A stretch of DNA of 64,000 nt, taken from positions 62,001 through 126,000 of the forward strand of contig CAMBMM010000003.1 in the NCBI GenBank assembly GCA_945868825.1, in the 5' to 3' direction. Below, piece by piece: positions 1-7,743 of the stretch. The notes beneath the pieces were generated by a model. It ran no database searches. It was not told the origin of the DNA and saw only the letters and a list, made by a program, of their open reading frames with translations. Each line of letters begins with the position of its first letter. Within the stretch, counting starts at the first letter, position 1. The position numbers and the translations under genes were made by a program. The DNA is from Sphingobacterium thalpophilum (GTDB taxonomy: Bacteria; Bacteroidota; Bacteroidia; Sphingobacteriales; Sphingobacteriaceae).

Positions 1-1015
1 CAGTACCCATATTATCACCAGCACCACGTTTAAAGTTGGCCATAATTAGGCCTTGGGTTTTCTTTTTGGCAGAACGTACGCCCATGCCATTCCAAGGATA
101 AATCTTTCCATCCTCAATATTTTCGTAGGAAGTGTTACCTGCTAAGGCCAAAGCAGCATATTCCCACTCTGCCTCTGTAGGTAAACGGTAAGGCTCTTTT
201 AAAATACCATCCTCTAAACGTACCGGCCGGGTAACGCCACCCTTAGCAGGGACAGTACCGGTTGTTGGAGCAGCAGCGGTAGCATTCGGGTTTAAATCTT
301 TTTTCATTTTCTTACCATCAATACCTTGACCGCGGTATTGGCCATTGAGGTAGATATCGGTATTAAATGGTTTTGTGGTATCGGGCACGCTAGTGGTAAC
401 GACGCCGGCAGCTCCTTTGCTTGGAGCTCCTTTGTACGCAGCTAAGTAGCCGCCCTTACGTAAAAGGTCTTCATTTACTCTATCGGAACGCCAGATGCAA
501 TAATCGCGTGCTTGTTCCCAGGTAACCCCAACTACAGGATAATCTTGGTAAGCCGGGTGGCGTAAGTAATTGTTTACCCATGGTTCATTGTATGATAAAG
601 GTCTTCTCCAAACCAAAGTGTCGGGAAGTGAATTGTAATAGTATTCAGAATCGTCTTTAAAATTGCGTTTGATCCAGTATAGGTATTCTAACCAATCTAC
701 ATTAGAAACTTCGGTTTCATCCATATAAAAAGAAGCTACCGTTACGCGACGCTTGGTATTATCGTTTTCGTAAACTAAATCTTGATTTGAGCTGCCTCCC
801 ATCACAAAAGTCCCACCTTCAACAGCAATTAAACCGGGGCCGGGGCCTCTTTTTACCTTGCCGGTAACTTGAAAACCGCCATTGTATTTATTGTTGTAGG
901 CCATTCCTGTTTTAGAAGATACCCCACTTTTTGTGCTTTTGTTACACGATACAAGCGTAATACTTAATAGTAATACGCCTAAAATAGAACCGAGTTTTAG
1001 TGCTTTTCTTTTCAT
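1..1015 (-). CDS. gldJ: GldJ-like gliding/type IX secretion lipoprotein (3' end outside window)
   Basis: Partial: about 338 codons are visible from the ATG at 1015, and the gene runs off the left edge. The product starts with a lipoprotein signal ending in lipobox LVSC (Cys24). A formylglycine-generating-enzyme-like domain follows: GGTFVMG near residue 68, DETEVSN, VVGVTWEQARDYC and RLPTEAEWEYAA can be read. GldJ and its paralogue GldK/PorK share this fold; they are outer-membrane lipoproteins needed for gliding and for stability of the type IX motor. The long insert between the WEQARDYC and RLPTEAEWEY blocks, plus adjacency to porV, favour GldJ over GldK. In Flavobacterium gldJ lies next to porU and porV; here it diverges from porV and porU is not between them. 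The paralogue assignment is less certain than the family. Confidence 0.78.
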   Translation of the reverse strand, partial: MKRKALKLGSILGVLLLSITLVSCNKSTKSGVSSKTGMAYNNKYNGGFQVTGKVKRGPGPGLIAVEGGTFVMGGSSNQDLVYENDNTKRRVTVASFYMDETEVSNVDWLEYLYWIKRNFKDDSEYYYNSLPDTLVWRRPLSYNEPWVNNYLRHPAYQDYPVVGVTWEQARDYCIWRSDRVNEDLLRKGGYLAAYKGAPSKGAAGVVTTSVPDTTKPFNTDIYLNGQYRGQGIDGKKMKKDLNPNATAAAPTTGTVPAKGGVTRPVRLEDGILKEPYRLPTEAEWEYAALALAGNTSYENIEDGKIYPWNGMGVRSAKKKTQGLIMANFKRGAGDNMGT

Positions 1016-1044
1016 TTTTGGTGGCTTGCTAAGCATTGATAGTG

Positions 1045-1075
1045 CTAAAATAGGTTATTTACGCTAAAACACCAA
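1045..1075 (-). promoter_or_regulatory. Candidate gldJ promoter (variant -7 box)
   Basis: On the minus strand TTG (1075-1073) is followed after 20 nt by TATTTTAG (1052-1045), about 30 nt before the gldJ ATG. The Bacteroidota consensus is TTG-N17-23-TAnnTTTG; the -7 box here differs at one base (TTAG for TTTG). The opposing porV promoter carries the same substitution. Spacing is good, but the box is imperfect. Confidence 0.35.
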
Positions 1076-1138
1076 AACGGCTCGATGTTTATTAAGTCCC
1101 ATTTTGTCAAGTATTTTTTTTCCGCAATCAAAACTCAA

Positions 1139-1170
1139 TTGTTTCTATATTCGTATATTGTATACATTAG
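1139..1170 (+). promoter_or_regulatory. porV: Candidate porV promoter (variant -7 box)
   Basis: TTG at 1139-1141 and TACATTAG at 1163-1170 with a 21-nt spacer, 28 nt before the preferred porV ATG at 1199. It matches the Bacteroidota pattern except for TTAG in place of TTTG. Its position inside the longer open frame that begins at 1085 supports choosing the later start codon. Confidence 0.35.
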
Positions 1171-1198
1171 AAACAAATTGAAACTAATTCTTCACACG

Positions 1199-2374
1199 AT
1201 GCGTTGCTCTTTATACTTCTTTTTAGGTATGGGTTTAAGTTTACATGTAAGTGCCCAAGGCATTGGACCCGGTACCTTAGCCGATGGGAAAAAGCCTAAT
1301 AGCATACAAACAGCCATGTCTTTTTTACTGATTACACCCGATGCGAAAGCAGGAGCAATGGGCGATGCTGGCGTAGCTACTGCTCCCGACTTGTATTCCA
1401 TGCATTGGAATCCGGCTAAATTGTCTTTTTTAGAAGGCGCTTCCGGCGGTTCACTTTCTTATTCTCCATGGCTAAAAAATCTGGTTCCCGATATAAATTT
1501 TGCTTATTTAACTTATTATAAAAAATTAGCCGATCAAGGAGTGTTAGCGGGCTCCATCCGCTATTTTTCTTTGGGCGATATTCAACTTACTGATATTAAT
1601 CAGATTGACTTGGGTACGTATAGTCCCAACGAATTCGCTATTGATGCTGCATATTCCAGAAAATTTGGTGAAACCTTTTCACTTGGTACGGCTATCAGAT
1701 ATGCTCGATCAAGCTTAAGTAATGGCCAGTTTTCTGCTAGCGATGTGTTACGTCCAGCTTCAGCCTTTGCTGCAGATATTTCTGCATATGGCACCAATCC
1801 TACTACCATGTTTGGTAAAGAAGCACAACTAAGCTGGGGCATTAATATTTCTAACATTGGCACTAAAGTAAGTTATGCAGAAGGCGGCTCAAAGTATTTT
1901 TTACCTACCAATTTGCGTTTAGGCGTTGCAACCAGTTTGGCAATGAATGATTTTGATAAACTAACTTTTACGCTAGATTTAAATAAATTATTGGTACCTA
2001 CTTCGCCAGAAGTAGATGTAAATGGTCAAATTATTGCCGGCAAAGACCCCAATCGTTCTATGGTTTCGGGTATTTTCGGTTCTTTCTCTGATGCACCAGG
2101 GGGCTTTTCCGAAGAATTGAGAGAAATTAATTATGCTTTTGGCGCTGAATATATGTTTAGTGACCAATTTGCCTTTCGTTCGGGGTATTTTTATGAGCAT
2201 CCCACCAAAGGAGATCGTCAATTTCTAACCTTGGGTGGTGGCTTTAAAACGCAGAAAGTAGGTATCGATTTAGCCTATATATTAGCTAAGCAGCAAAAAA
2301 GCCCAATGGCCAATACACTCCGATTTTCCCTCAGTTATAAATTTTCAGAGAAATACAAATATAATCTCAATTGA
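1199..2374 (+). CDS. porV: PorV, type IX secretion outer-membrane protein
   Basis: 391 residues from the ATG at 1199. The frame is open from 1085, but the first 38 codons show no signal-like sequence, whereas the protein from 1199 begins with a clean signal peptide ending in SAQ (cleavage about A19/Q20). The mature protein has the PorV/LptO hallmarks: NSIQTAMSFLLITPDAKAGA, MGDAGVATAPDLYSMHWNPA, then FadL-like beta-barrel strands to the C-terminus. PorV is the shuttle and sortase-associated barrel that binds C-terminal-domain cargo leaving the SprA translocon and hands it to PorU. It overlaps ispF by four bases (TTGA). Its partner sprA lies about 46 kb downstream. PorQ is the main alternative; the N-terminal motif favours PorV. 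Confidence 0.85.
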   Translation: MRCSLYFFLGMGLSLHVSAQGIGPGTLADGKKPNSIQTAMSFLLITPDAKAGAMGDAGVATAPDLYSMHWNPAKLSFLEGASGGSLSYSPWLKNLVPDINFAYLTYYKKLADQGVLAGSIRYFSLGDIQLTDINQIDLGTYSPNEFAIDAAYSRKFGETFSLGTAIRYARSSLSNGQFSASDVLRPASAFAADISAYGTNPTTMFGKEAQLSWGINISNIGTKVSYAEGGSKYFLPTNLRLGVATSLAMNDFDKLTFTLDLNKLLVPTSPEVDVNGQIIAGKDPNRSMVSGIFGSFSDAPGGFSEELREINYAFGAEYMFSDQFAFRSGYFYEHPTKGDRQFLTLGGGFKTQKVGIDLAYILAKQQKSPMANTLRFSLSYKFSEKYKYNLN

Positions 2375-2850
2375 AAATACGAGTAGGTTTTGGCTTTGAT
2401 GTCCATCAATTAGTTGAAAAGCACCCCTTTATTTTGGGTGGTGTAAATTTAGAACACCATGTAGGTGCTTTTGGCCATTCGGATGCTGATGTATTGGTAC
2501 ATGCTATTTGTGATGCAATGTTGGGTGCAGCAAATTTAGGTGATATTGGCCATCACTTTTCTAATACCGACTCCCGTTGGAAAGGTATTAGCAGTTTAAT
2601 TTTATTGCAAGAATGCGTAAAACTATTGGCCGAAAAAGGCTGGGCTATTGGTAATATCGACGCCATGATTTGCTTAGAGGCTCCCAAAATTAACCCACAT
2701 GTGCCGGCCATGAAAAAGCATATTGCTAAGGCTGCCGGTATTTCCGAAGATGATATTTCTATAAAAGCCACTACCAATGAAACTATGGGTTTTGTGGGCA
2801 GAGAAGAGGGTATTGTGGCTTATGCCGTTTGCCTTATCGAAAAAGCTTAA
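2371..2850 (+). CDS. ispF: 2-C-methyl-D-erythritol 2,4-cyclodiphosphate synthase
   Basis: 159 residues, the usual IspF length. It converts CDP-ME 2-phosphate to the cyclic diphosphate with release of CMP, in the MEP isoprenoid pathway; Dxs of the same pathway is at 31276-33204. Metal ligands are visible in FDVH (D10, H12) and HSDADVLVH (H44); a DIGHHF segment and the nucleotide-contacting ATTNE follow. Translation starts at a TTG whose last two bases belong to the porV TGA, so it is probably coupled to porV. The 3' end overlaps by four bases the antiparallel stop of the small gene at 2847-3002. Confidence 0.95.
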   Translation: MKIRVGFGFDVHQLVEKHPFILGGVNLEHHVGAFGHSDADVLVHAICDAMLGAANLGDIGHHFSNTDSRWKGISSLILLQECVKLLAEKGWAIGNIDAMICLEAPKINPHVPAMKKHIAKAAGISEDDISIKATTNETMGFVGREEGIVAYAVCLIEKA

Positions 2851-3002
2851 TCCTTTTTAGGTTCCACACTAGAAAAATCGGCAGCACATTTGCACGAAGT
2901 GCCACAGCTATTTTTGGCCGTGAAATTGCGATACAGCATTCGACCTAGGTACGCTAATGCTATAAAAAATACGGTAAGTACGGCTATTTCTTGTACGTTC
3001 AT
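2847..3002 (-). CDS. FeoB-associated-type Cys-rich small membrane protein
   Basis: A 51-codon gene. From the ATG at 3002: a short hydrophilic start (MNVQEIAVL), one membrane segment of about 15 residues, a basic region (RMLYRNFTAKN), a cysteine cluster CGTSCKC (residues 33-39) and an acidic/lysine tail. This layout matches the FeoB-associated Cys-rich membrane protein family, usually found beside feoB and thought to aid ferrous iron uptake. Here feoA-feoB lie about 53 kb away. The stop overlaps the ispF stop by four bases. A perfect TAnnTTTG box lies 6 nt upstream of the ATG. Family assignment rests on topology and the Cys pattern only; the competing plus-strand frame at 2890-3084 resembles no known protein. 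Confidence 0.72.
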   Translation of the reverse strand: MNVQEIAVLTVFFIALAYLGRMLYRNFTAKNSCGTSCKCAADFSSVEPKKD

Positions 3003-3008
3003 GCTTTG

Positions 3009-3016
3009 CAAAGGTA
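3009..3016 (-). promoter_or_regulatory. -7 box of the small Cys-rich gene
   Basis: On the minus strand TACCTTTG is a perfect TAnnTTTG, with its last base 6 nt before the ATG at 3002. The transcript would start at or within a base or two of the ATG. I see no TTG at the usual -33 distance, so this is a one-element match. Confidence 0.42.
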
Positions 3017-3062
3017 ATGCATTTGTTTGTTTTGAACTGTCATCGCAGTCTAAAATACACCT

Positions 3063-3097
3063 TTGCAGAGTTTTACGGTTTTAAAACCTTAACTTTG
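3063..3097 (+). promoter_or_regulatory. typA: Candidate typA promoter
   Basis: TTG at 3063-3065 and a perfect TAACTTTG at 3090-3097, spacer 24 nt (one more than the usual maximum of 23). The predicted transcript start near 3104 leaves an A/T-rich leader of about 20 nt before the typA ATG at 3124. No Shine-Dalgarno sequence is evident. Confidence 0.5.
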
Positions 3098-3123
3098 CAA
3101 AAATTTTCTTTTAAAACAATTCA

Positions 3124-4932
3124 ATGCAAAAAATTAGAAACATTGCCATTATAGCCCACGTTGACCACGGTAAAACAACTTTGGTTGATAAAATTTTACA
3201 TTCTTGTTCCATTTTTCGTGACAACGAGCAAACAGGCGATCTCATACTAGATAACAACGATTTAGAGCGTGAACGTGGTATTACCATCGTTTCTAAAAAC
3301 GTTTCGGTACAATATAAAGACGTAAAAATTAACATTATTGATACACCTGGTCACGCCGACTTTGGCGGTGAAGTAGAGCGTGTATTGAAAATGGCCGATG
3401 GGGTACTTTTACTTTGCGATGCTTTTGAAGGCGCCATGCCACAAACTCGTTTCGTTACACAAAAAGCATTGGCATTAGGCTTAAAACCTATTGTAGTTGT
3501 AAATAAAGTGGATAAAGAAAACTGCCGCCCAGAAGAGGTTTACGAACAAATTTTCGAATTGTTTTTCAATTTAGAGGCTACCGAAGAGCAGTTAGATTTC
3601 CCGGTAATTTACGGCTCCTCTAAACAAGGATGGATGAGTACCGATTGGAAATCACCAACCACCGATATTTTTGCCTTATTGGATGCTGTGGTAGAAAACA
3701 TTCCACCGGCACCTATAAACGATGGCACGTTACAAATGCAAATCACCTCTTTAGATTATTCATCTTTCGTAGGTCGTATTGCCATTGGTCGTGTACACCG
3801 TGGCTCTATAAAAGAAAACCAGCCCGTTACCTTAATTAAACGTGATGGTAAAGTAGTAAAATCTAGAGTAAAAGAATTATACACCTTTGAGGGCTTAGGT
3901 AAGGTAAAAACCACCGAAGTGCGCTCGGGCGATATTTGCGCCGTAGTTGGTATTGATGGTTTTGATATTGGCGATACTATTACCGATTTTGATGCTCCCG
4001 AACAATTACCGGTTATCAGTATTGATGAGCCAACCATGAATATGTTGTTTACCATTAACAACTCTCCGTTTTTTGGTAAAGAAGGTAAATTGGTAACCTC
4101 ACAACGCATTAGAGATCGTTTGTTAAAAGAGATGGAAAAAAACTTGGCTTTAAAGGTTTTAGATACGCCATCTCCAGACTCTTGGTTGGTATACGGTCGT
4201 GGTATTCTTCACTTGTCGGTTTTAATTGAAACTATGCGTCGTGAAGGCTACGAAATACAAGTAGGCCAGCCACAAGTAATTATCAAAGAAATTGATGGCA
4301 AGAAATGTGAGCCGATTGAAACGCTTATTGTAGACGTTCCGGGAGATGTTTCTGGCAAAGTAATTGAATTGGTTACCCAACGTAAAGGGGAGTTGTTGGT
4401 TATGGAGCCTAAAGGCGATTTGCAACACTTAGAATTCGAAATCCCTGCTCGTGGTATTATTGGTTTACGTAACAACGTATTAACGGCTACAGCGGGTGAA
4501 GCCATTATGGCTCACCGTTTCAAATCTTACGAGCCCTGGAAAGGAACCATCCCTGGTCGCTTAAATGGCGTATTGGTTTCTATGGAAAAAGGAATGACCA
4601 CAGCCTATTCTATTGATAAATTGCAAGATCGTGGCCGTTTCTTTGTAGATCCGGGTGTAGATGTATACGAAGGCCAAATTATGGGCGAACACATTCGCGA
4701 TAACGATTTGGTGGTAAACGTGGTAAAAGGAAAAGCACTAACCAACATGCGTGCTTCTGGTACCGATGATAATACTCGTATTGCACCAGCCATTAAATTC
4801 TCTTTAGAAGAAGCTATGGAGTATATACAAGCCGATGAGTACATTGAAATAACGCCGGTGAGTATGCGTTTACGCAAAATTTATTTAACAGAAAACGAAC
4901 GCAAAATCAAGGCAAAGAAATTTGCCAATTAA
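3124..4932 (+). CDS. typA: Ribosome-associated translational GTPase TypA/BipA
   Basis: 602 residues, the typical TypA length. A translation-factor GTPase that binds the ribosome and aids 50S assembly and stress adaptation. The G1 loop AHVDHGKTT is at residues 11-19, the switch I threonine lies in RERGIT, G3 is DTPGHADFGGE, and G4 is NKVD near residue 130. EF-Tu domain II, an EF-G-like domain V and the TypA-specific C-terminal domain (GRFFVDPGVDVYEGQIMGE, then NMRASGTDD) follow in order. EF-G and LepA are excluded by length and by the C-terminal domain. It is a single-gene unit with its own promoter and a strong terminator at 4951-4991. Confidence 0.96.
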   Translation: MQKIRNIAIIAHVDHGKTTLVDKILHSCSIFRDNEQTGDLILDNNDLERERGITIVSKNVSVQYKDVKINIIDTPGHADFGGEVERVLKMADGVLLLCDAFEGAMPQTRFVTQKALALGLKPIVVVNKVDKENCRPEEVYEQIFELFFNLEATEEQLDFPVIYGSSKQGWMSTDWKSPTTDIFALLDAVVENIPPAPINDGTLQMQITSLDYSSFVGRIAIGRVHRGSIKENQPVTLIKRDGKVVKSRVKELYTFEGLGKVKTTEVRSGDICAVVGIDGFDIGDTITDFDAPEQLPVISIDEPTMNMLFTINNSPFFGKEGKLVTSQRIRDRLLKEMEKNLALKVLDTPSPDSWLVYGRGILHLSVLIETMRREGYEIQVGQPQVIIKEIDGKKCEPIETLIVDVPGDVSGKVIELVTQRKGELLVMEPKGDLQHLEFEIPARGIIGLRNNVLTATAGEAIMAHRFKSYEPWKGTIPGRLNGVLVSMEKGMTTAYSIDKLQDRGRFFVDPGVDVYEGQIMGEHIRDNDLVVNVVKGKALTNMRASGTDDNTRIAPAIKFSLEEAMEYIQADEYIEITPVSMRLRKIYLTENERKIKAKKFAN

Positions 4933-4950
4933 TTTCTCGGTTTCTTACTA

Positions 4951-4991
4951 AAAACAGCGCTCTTCGAATTGCCGGAGAGCGCTGTTTTTTT
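4951..4991 (+). terminator. Intrinsic terminator of typA
   Basis: Perfect 13-bp inverted repeat: left arm AAAACAGCGCTCT at 4951-4963, right arm AGAGCGCTGTTTT at 4976-4988, followed by more T. The 12-nt loop contains the TTG that serves as the -33 element of the next promoter. Confidence 0.9.
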
Positions 4992-5000
4992 ATACATTTG
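4969..5000 (+). promoter_or_regulatory. Promoter of the polysaccharide flippase operon
   Basis: TTG at 4969-4971 and a perfect TACATTTG at 4993-5000, spacer 21 nt. The predicted transcript start is at or next to the ATG at 5007, giving a leaderless message. The -33 element sits in the typA terminator loop, so the two elements share sequence. Confidence 0.6.
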
Positions 5001-5006
5001 TTTTGA

Positions 5007-6329
5007 ATGAAAATACCAGCACTACCAGGTTTCGAGCAGGCAGCATTTCAGAAGTATGTAAAAAATACCGGATGGTTGCTAGTAGGCAAACTTTTAAGTT
5101 TGGTAGTAGGCTTTATCATAGCCCGTTATTTGGGCCCCTATGCATTTGGCGATTTAAGCTTTGCCGATGCCTTTGCTGCTTTATTTGCTGCAGTGGGTAC
5201 CCTAGGTTTAGATAGTTTTATAATTCGTGAAATTATACAACACCCCGATAAACGAGACGAAATTTTAGGCACCTCCTTGGTTATGCGTTTAGCTGCAAAT
5301 GCGGTACTAATTCCGCTGGCTATTCTTACCTATTTGGCTTTCCGCCAATTATCTACCAACGAAACCGAGGTGTCTTTGGCTCTTTTAATTGCTTTGTGTA
5401 GTTCGGCGGCTTTATTTAAGTCTTTCAACATTATCGATTCGTATTTTCAGTCGCAGGTTGCTTCTAAATATGTGGTGCATGTACAAAATGTATGTTTGCT
5501 GCTCACCACCGGTGTTAAAATTGCTTTAATTTATAACCATGCACCGGTACTTTATTTTGCCGGAGCTTTGGTGTTTGATAGTGCTATTTTAGCTCTTGGT
5601 CTTTTGTTTATTTACAAGCGTAAACAGTTACATCTACATACCTGGACCTTCAATTGGGCACGAGCTAAATCACTTATTCAACAATCTTGGCCATTGATTT
5701 TAACTGCCGTAATGATTTCTATTTATATGAAAATCGATCAAGTGATGTTAAAATCGGCTGGTAGTAAAATTGTGGGTATTTATAGTGCAGCAGCCCGCAT
5801 CAGCGAATCGTGGTATTTTATTCCTGTAGCCATTGTCACCTCTGTATTTCCGGCTATCATTCATGCCCGCAAAACCGATATAGAACGCTATCACAAACGC
5901 TTGCAGAATTTATACGATTTATTAGTTGGAATCAGTTTGCCGGTGGCCATTTTAGTGAGCATTTTTGCCGATCAAATTATTCATACATTATATGGAAACC
6001 CATACCAAGGAGCGGGATTATTGCTTTCTATTCATATTTGGTCCGGTATTTTTGTGTTTTTGGGAATTGCCAGCAGCCAATTTTTATTAGCTGAAGGATT
6101 TACGCTAATTTCCTTTTCTCGAACTGCTTTTGGGGCACTTGTAAATGTAGTACTCAACCTGTGGCTCATTCCCATCTACGGCGCTTTGGGAGCTTCCATT
6201 GCTACCTTAATTGCCTATGCTAGTTCAACCTTTTTTATACTAGCTATTCCTCATACTCGAGATCAGGGGCTTCGTATGTTAAAATCTCTGTTCTTGATAT
6301 CAATAATTCAAAAAATAGTCAAAAAGTGA
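5007..6329 (+). CDS. Wzx-like polysaccharide flippase (MVF/MATE superfamily)
   Basis: 440 residues with about twelve predicted membrane segments. The start KNTGWLLVGKLLSLVVGFIIARYLGPYAFGDLSFADAFAA splits into the amphipathic lead-in and first helix typical of the polysaccharide biosynthesis/Wzx family; the ARYLGPYAFG element is characteristic. It should flip lipid-linked oligosaccharide units across the inner membrane. It opens an operon with methyltransferases and glycosyltransferases and overlaps the next start by four bases, which supports a role in capsule, O-antigen or exopolysaccharide export. The substrate cannot be inferred. A second flippase at 39843 is only distantly similar by eye. 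Confidence 0.85.
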   Translation: MKIPALPGFEQAAFQKYVKNTGWLLVGKLLSLVVGFIIARYLGPYAFGDLSFADAFAALFAAVGTLGLDSFIIREIIQHPDKRDEILGTSLVMRLAANAVLIPLAILTYLAFRQLSTNETEVSLALLIALCSSAALFKSFNIIDSYFQSQVASKYVVHVQNVCLLLTTGVKIALIYNHAPVLYFAGALVFDSAILALGLLFIYKRKQLHLHTWTFNWARAKSLIQQSWPLILTAVMISIYMKIDQVMLKSAGSKIVGIYSAAARISESWYFIPVAIVTSVFPAIIHARKTDIERYHKRLQNLYDLLVGISLPVAILVSIFADQIIHTLYGNPYQGAGLLLSIHIWSGIFVFLGIASSQFLLAEGFTLISFSRTAFGALVNVVLNLWLIPIYGALGASIATLIAYASSTFFILAIPHTRDQGLRMLKSLFLISIIQKIVKK

Positions 6330-6970
6330 AGGTAAAATACTCCAAATTAAGTCTACTAAAATGGTCTAAATTCAAAGCTCTTTTGTCTTTTGGAACCAAA
6401 GGCTATTTAGCCGATATCGGTTGGATTCGTTCCTTTGACACAGCGGCCTCGGTAGATGCCGAAGGCGTATCCTTGCCTTGGGTTACCTATTCCTTTATCG
6501 ATTTTATTAAAGATCGAATTACAAAAAAGCACTTGGTTTTTGAATTTGGTTCCGGCAATTCTACCCTATTTTATGCCGAACGGGCTCAACACGTAGTTTC
6601 CGTAGAACATCACCAAGCATGGTATGACAAAATTAAATCGGCATCGCCTAAAAATGCGGAGCTCATATTTTGCGAATTAGTACCCAACGGCGCTTACAGT
6701 AAAATGCCCCTTACTACGCAAAAAAAATACGATGTAATTATTATAGATGGCCGCGACAGGGTAAATTGTTGCAAACAAGCTGTAGCTGCTTTAAGCAAAA
6801 GCGGTGTAGTGGTATTAGACGATTCGGAACGTGATTTTTATGCACCGGGTATTGCCTTTCTTAAAAAACAAGGGTTTAAAGAGTTGGCCTTTAGCGGCAT
6901 TTCGCCAGGGTTATTTTATTATAAAACCACGTCGGTATTTTACAAAGCCGATAATTGCTTGGGTATTTAA
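6326..6970 (+). CDS. Class I SAM-dependent methyltransferase-like protein
   Basis: 214 residues from a GTG that overlaps the flippase stop (GTGA). The glycine-rich motif I reads VFEFGSGNSTLFYA near residue 73; an acidic residue ends strand 2 (VSVEHH), and IIIDGRDRVNC and VVLDDSERDFY correspond to later Rossmann strands. The acceptor is unknown; the location between a flippase and glycosyltransferases suggests a sugar or glycolipid. The N-terminal 60 residues are basic and hydrophobic with no clear membrane span. It ends one base before the next ATG. Confidence 0.7.
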   Translation: MKVKYSKLSLLKWSKFKALLSFGTKGYLADIGWIRSFDTAASVDAEGVSLPWVTYSFIDFIKDRITKKHLVFEFGSGNSTLFYAERAQHVVSVEHHQAWYDKIKSASPKNAELIFCELVPNGAYSKMPLTTQKKYDVIIIDGRDRVNCCKQAVAALSKSGVVVLDDSERDFYAPGIAFLKKQGFKELAFSGISPGLFYYKTTSVFYKADNCLGI

Positions 6971-6971
6971 T

Positions 6972-7742
6972 ATGGCAAACTCGTTCATCAGTAAAGGAGT
7001 AAAAGCAGCCTACGATGCTTATTATCAGGCGCATGATGAACAATGGCGTTTATTGGGCGCCCGCTATAAAGCCCAGCACATTGTACATGTAAGTAAAAGC
7101 CATACCTTTAAAAAGGTATTAGAAGTAGGTGCGGGTGATGGCAGTATTTTATACTATTTAGATCAATGGAAATTTGCCCCCGAACTGCATGCGTTAGAAA
7201 TTTCGAAGAGCGGAGTAGCACATATTGAAGCCAAAAATATCCCTTCTTTACAGTCTGTACAAGAGTTTGACGGTTACCACATTCCCTTTCCGGATGATAG
7301 TTTTGATATGATAATTTTAGCCCACGTATTAGAGCATGTAGAGCACGAACGTTTATTGCTACGAGAATTAAAACGGGTGGCAAAATACCTACTCATTGAA
7401 GTACCCAAAGATTACCGATTTGGCGTAGATACCCGTATGAAACATTTTTTGGATTACGGCCATATTAATATGTATACGCCTACTTCTTTGCGTTTTTTAG
7501 TTCAATCGGAGGGTTTCCGCATCGTAGCCGATGAGTGTTCTTTAATTCATCCGGAAGTGAGCAGATTCAATGCCTTTATCAATCAGAAAAAATCACCAAG
7601 TTTTTTTGCAAAGTTTAAAATTGAGTTAGAATATCGATTAAAAAGTCTTTTAGGTATGTTGGGTGGAAAGAAACAAGAAGAAAAATGGGCAAATGCTTAC
7701 ACGGTTTTGTGTAGCAAACAACACGATTTAGAAATATTTTAG
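6972..7742 (+). CDS. SAM-dependent methyltransferase (Methyltransf_11-like)
   Basis: 256 residues from the ATG at 6972. The frame extends back to 6831, but that part overlaps the previous gene and reads as its shadow. Motif I is VLEVGAGDGSILYYL near residue 45; FPDDSFDMIILAHVLEHV is the motif II/III region of UbiE/Methyltransf_11 enzymes. The C-terminal part (HFLDYGHINMYTPTSLRFLV) resembles methyltransferases of polysaccharide clusters. It starts one base after the preceding stop and ends one base before the next gene, so it is clearly in the operon. Confidence 0.8.
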   Translation: MANSFISKGVKAAYDAYYQAHDEQWRLLGARYKAQHIVHVSKSHTFKKVLEVGAGDGSILYYLDQWKFAPELHALEISKSGVAHIEAKNIPSLQSVQEFDGYHIPFPDDSFDMIILAHVLEHVEHERLLLRELKRVAKYLLIEVPKDYRFGVDTRMKHFLDYGHINMYTPTSLRFLVQSEGFRIVADECSLIHPEVSRFNAFINQKKSPSFFAKFKIELEYRLKSLLGMLGGKKQEEKWANAYTVLCSKQHDLEIF

Positions 7743-7743
7743 G

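Noticed and set aside
1085-1198. N-terminal extension of porV
   Set aside because: The 38 extra codons contain the promoter candidate and show no signal-peptide layout, whereas the ATG at 1199 gives a normal leader.
2890-3084. Plus-strand frame of 64 codons
   Set aside because: It is the antisense shadow of the small Cys-rich gene on the minus strand, which has family-like topology and its own -7 box.
6831-6971. Extension of the second methyltransferase
   Set aside because: It overlaps the preceding gene in another frame and adds no family sequence; the ATG at 6972 follows the previous stop by one base.
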